This document shows, one piece after another, positions 62,906 to 64,000 of a stretch of 64,000 nt of DNA. The notes below the pieces were generated by a model. The model was given only the letters and a program-made list of their open reading frames with translations, was not told where the DNA came from and did no database searches. The position numbers were made by a program, and so were the translations under genes. The stretch is from Rhea pennata (taxonomy: Eukaryota; Chordata; Aves; Rheiformes; Rheidae): contig NC_084666.1 of NCBI RefSeq assembly GCF_028389875.1, positions 27,746,308 through 27,810,307 of the forward strand. Reading direction: 5' to 3'. How positions within the stretch are numbered: position 1 is the stretch's first letter; each line of letters starts with the position of its first letter.

Positions 62906-64000
62906 GTAAGACATTTCAAGGCTTGCAGGCTTTCAGTGTCCGTCATGCTGAATCTGTCTTTGTAGGTAGGATGGCAAGATATTGCCATAGCCTTGCACTT
63001 GTCATGGTTACATCTGCCTTCTTCTCTTAATCCAAGAGTACTTAGCACCCCCTTCGTGGACATGTAAATCTCTGACTTGGAAGCAACCACATATTCCTCT
63101 TAAAACTGAAATATCGATTACTGCAGGTTGTTGGCTGTTTGCCCCACAAATTGGCAGGACAAGCCTCTTACTGAGATCTGTTTGGCATGTTAAGGTGGCT
63201 CTGTGCAAAGACTTGTTACAACCTTATGAAACTCTGTGCTGCGGAGAAAATAGCAAGCTGTAGGAGAAGAGAACTGTTCGCTTTTCAGAGTGTAAATTAA
63301 TCTTTAGGTCACGGGTCCTTCAGACTTATCAGTTACATAATTGCTTCTGAATTTTCGAAGTTGATTAGAAGGCATTTTTAACATTTAGCCTGTATAGTTT
63401 TGACAGTATACCAATGTTGTAAGGTAGTGACACAAGTGCAAGTGAGTCTATGTGGTAACACTGGCTACATAAGAGGTTTAAGTGGGACTTTGCATGAATA
63501 AATGCTGATCTGCTTGTCCATAGCTTTTTGTGTAGTGTCAGCTCCTTCCTCCTTGGCATTTTTTGTCTTCTTTGGTCATCCCAGAACCTCAGACTGATGA
63601 AACATCCAGAAGTATTCGCAGGAAGGGATTTAAGGAAAGTGCTGCTAGGGAGATGGCATTATCTGAGTCTCTTCCCTTTAAGATTATGTAGAAAATTTTC
63701 AGGTAAGATAATGAAATTTTACTGATTACATTTCTGTTTGCCAGTAATTGATAACTGGAAACAGACCTAGAGGACCCAAATGGCCTCCTGTACCTGATGT
63801 CTAAAGCCTGTGTCTGCAGGATAGAAACAAGCACCATATACCTGCATGGGCAAAAAAGATCTCAGGACCATTCTTGTTGGGATATCATTTACTGGGTGTA
63901 TATACCAAAGAACTTTCTGAAAGAAGAATGAGGGCTAATTTTTTTTGGAGATTGCAGCAGAAGAATGATGTTGTCAGGAGAAGGGAGGAAGTGGTCAAGA

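Larger units (their letters stand above)
58837..64000 (+). other. ATP10D: Presumed first intron(s) of the ATP10D-like gene
   Basis: I see no P4-ATPase coding sequence here: no long open frame, no RNNRIRTTKY-type N-terminal motif and no DKTGT. It contains a MIR-like relic on the minus strand (59555-59680), a splice-flanked 62-nt candidate exon (62844-62905) and a joined acceptor/donor at 63699-63708. The window ends inside it. Confidence 0.5.

Overview
The window is vertebrate nuclear DNA, most likely from a bird. It is AT-rich, with long introns and two promoter-type CpG islands. A truncated CR1 retroposon near 2.53-2.60 kb ends in the CR1-type 3' tail, and several decayed MIR-like pieces are present. 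The species cannot be told from the sequence.

Three loci are laid out in the order GABRB1(+), COMMD8(-), ATP10D(+), which is the order known from human 4p12. (1) Positions 1 to about 32.7 kb hold the 3' part of the GABA-A receptor beta-1 subunit gene. The last four coding exons (22070-22207, 22303-22455, 24029-24279, 31634-31981) are all supported by splice sites and reading phase. They encode the end of the ligand-binding domain, M1-M4, and the cytoplasmic loop. The upstream exons were not found, so the first 22 kb is read as one intron. That intron contains an isolated GC-rich patch with eight perfect GGGGCC units. (2) Positions about 43.5-49.2 kb hold a complete five-exon COMMD8 gene on the minus strand. 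It predicts 176 residues and starts in a CpG island with an NRF1 palindrome, an E-box and a tRNA-like B-box hairpin. It is tail to tail with GABRB1. (3) A strong CpG island at about 58.5-59.3 kb starts a plus-strand transcription unit whose coding exons lie beyond the window. By position it is most likely ATP10D, a P4-ATPase. It is head to head with COMMD8 across about 9 kb.

The genes do not form a functional pathway; they are neighbours by conserved synteny. The rest is intron and intergenic DNA with simple repeats and old retroposon fragments. Nearly all other open frames are short and look like chance. No bacterial, CRISPR, viral or operon-type feature was seen. The most unusual signals are the intronic GGGGCC hexanucleotide tract, the tRNA-like element in the COMMD8 promoter, a diverged direct duplication at 18.5/19.2 kb, and several splice-flanked candidate noncoding exons.
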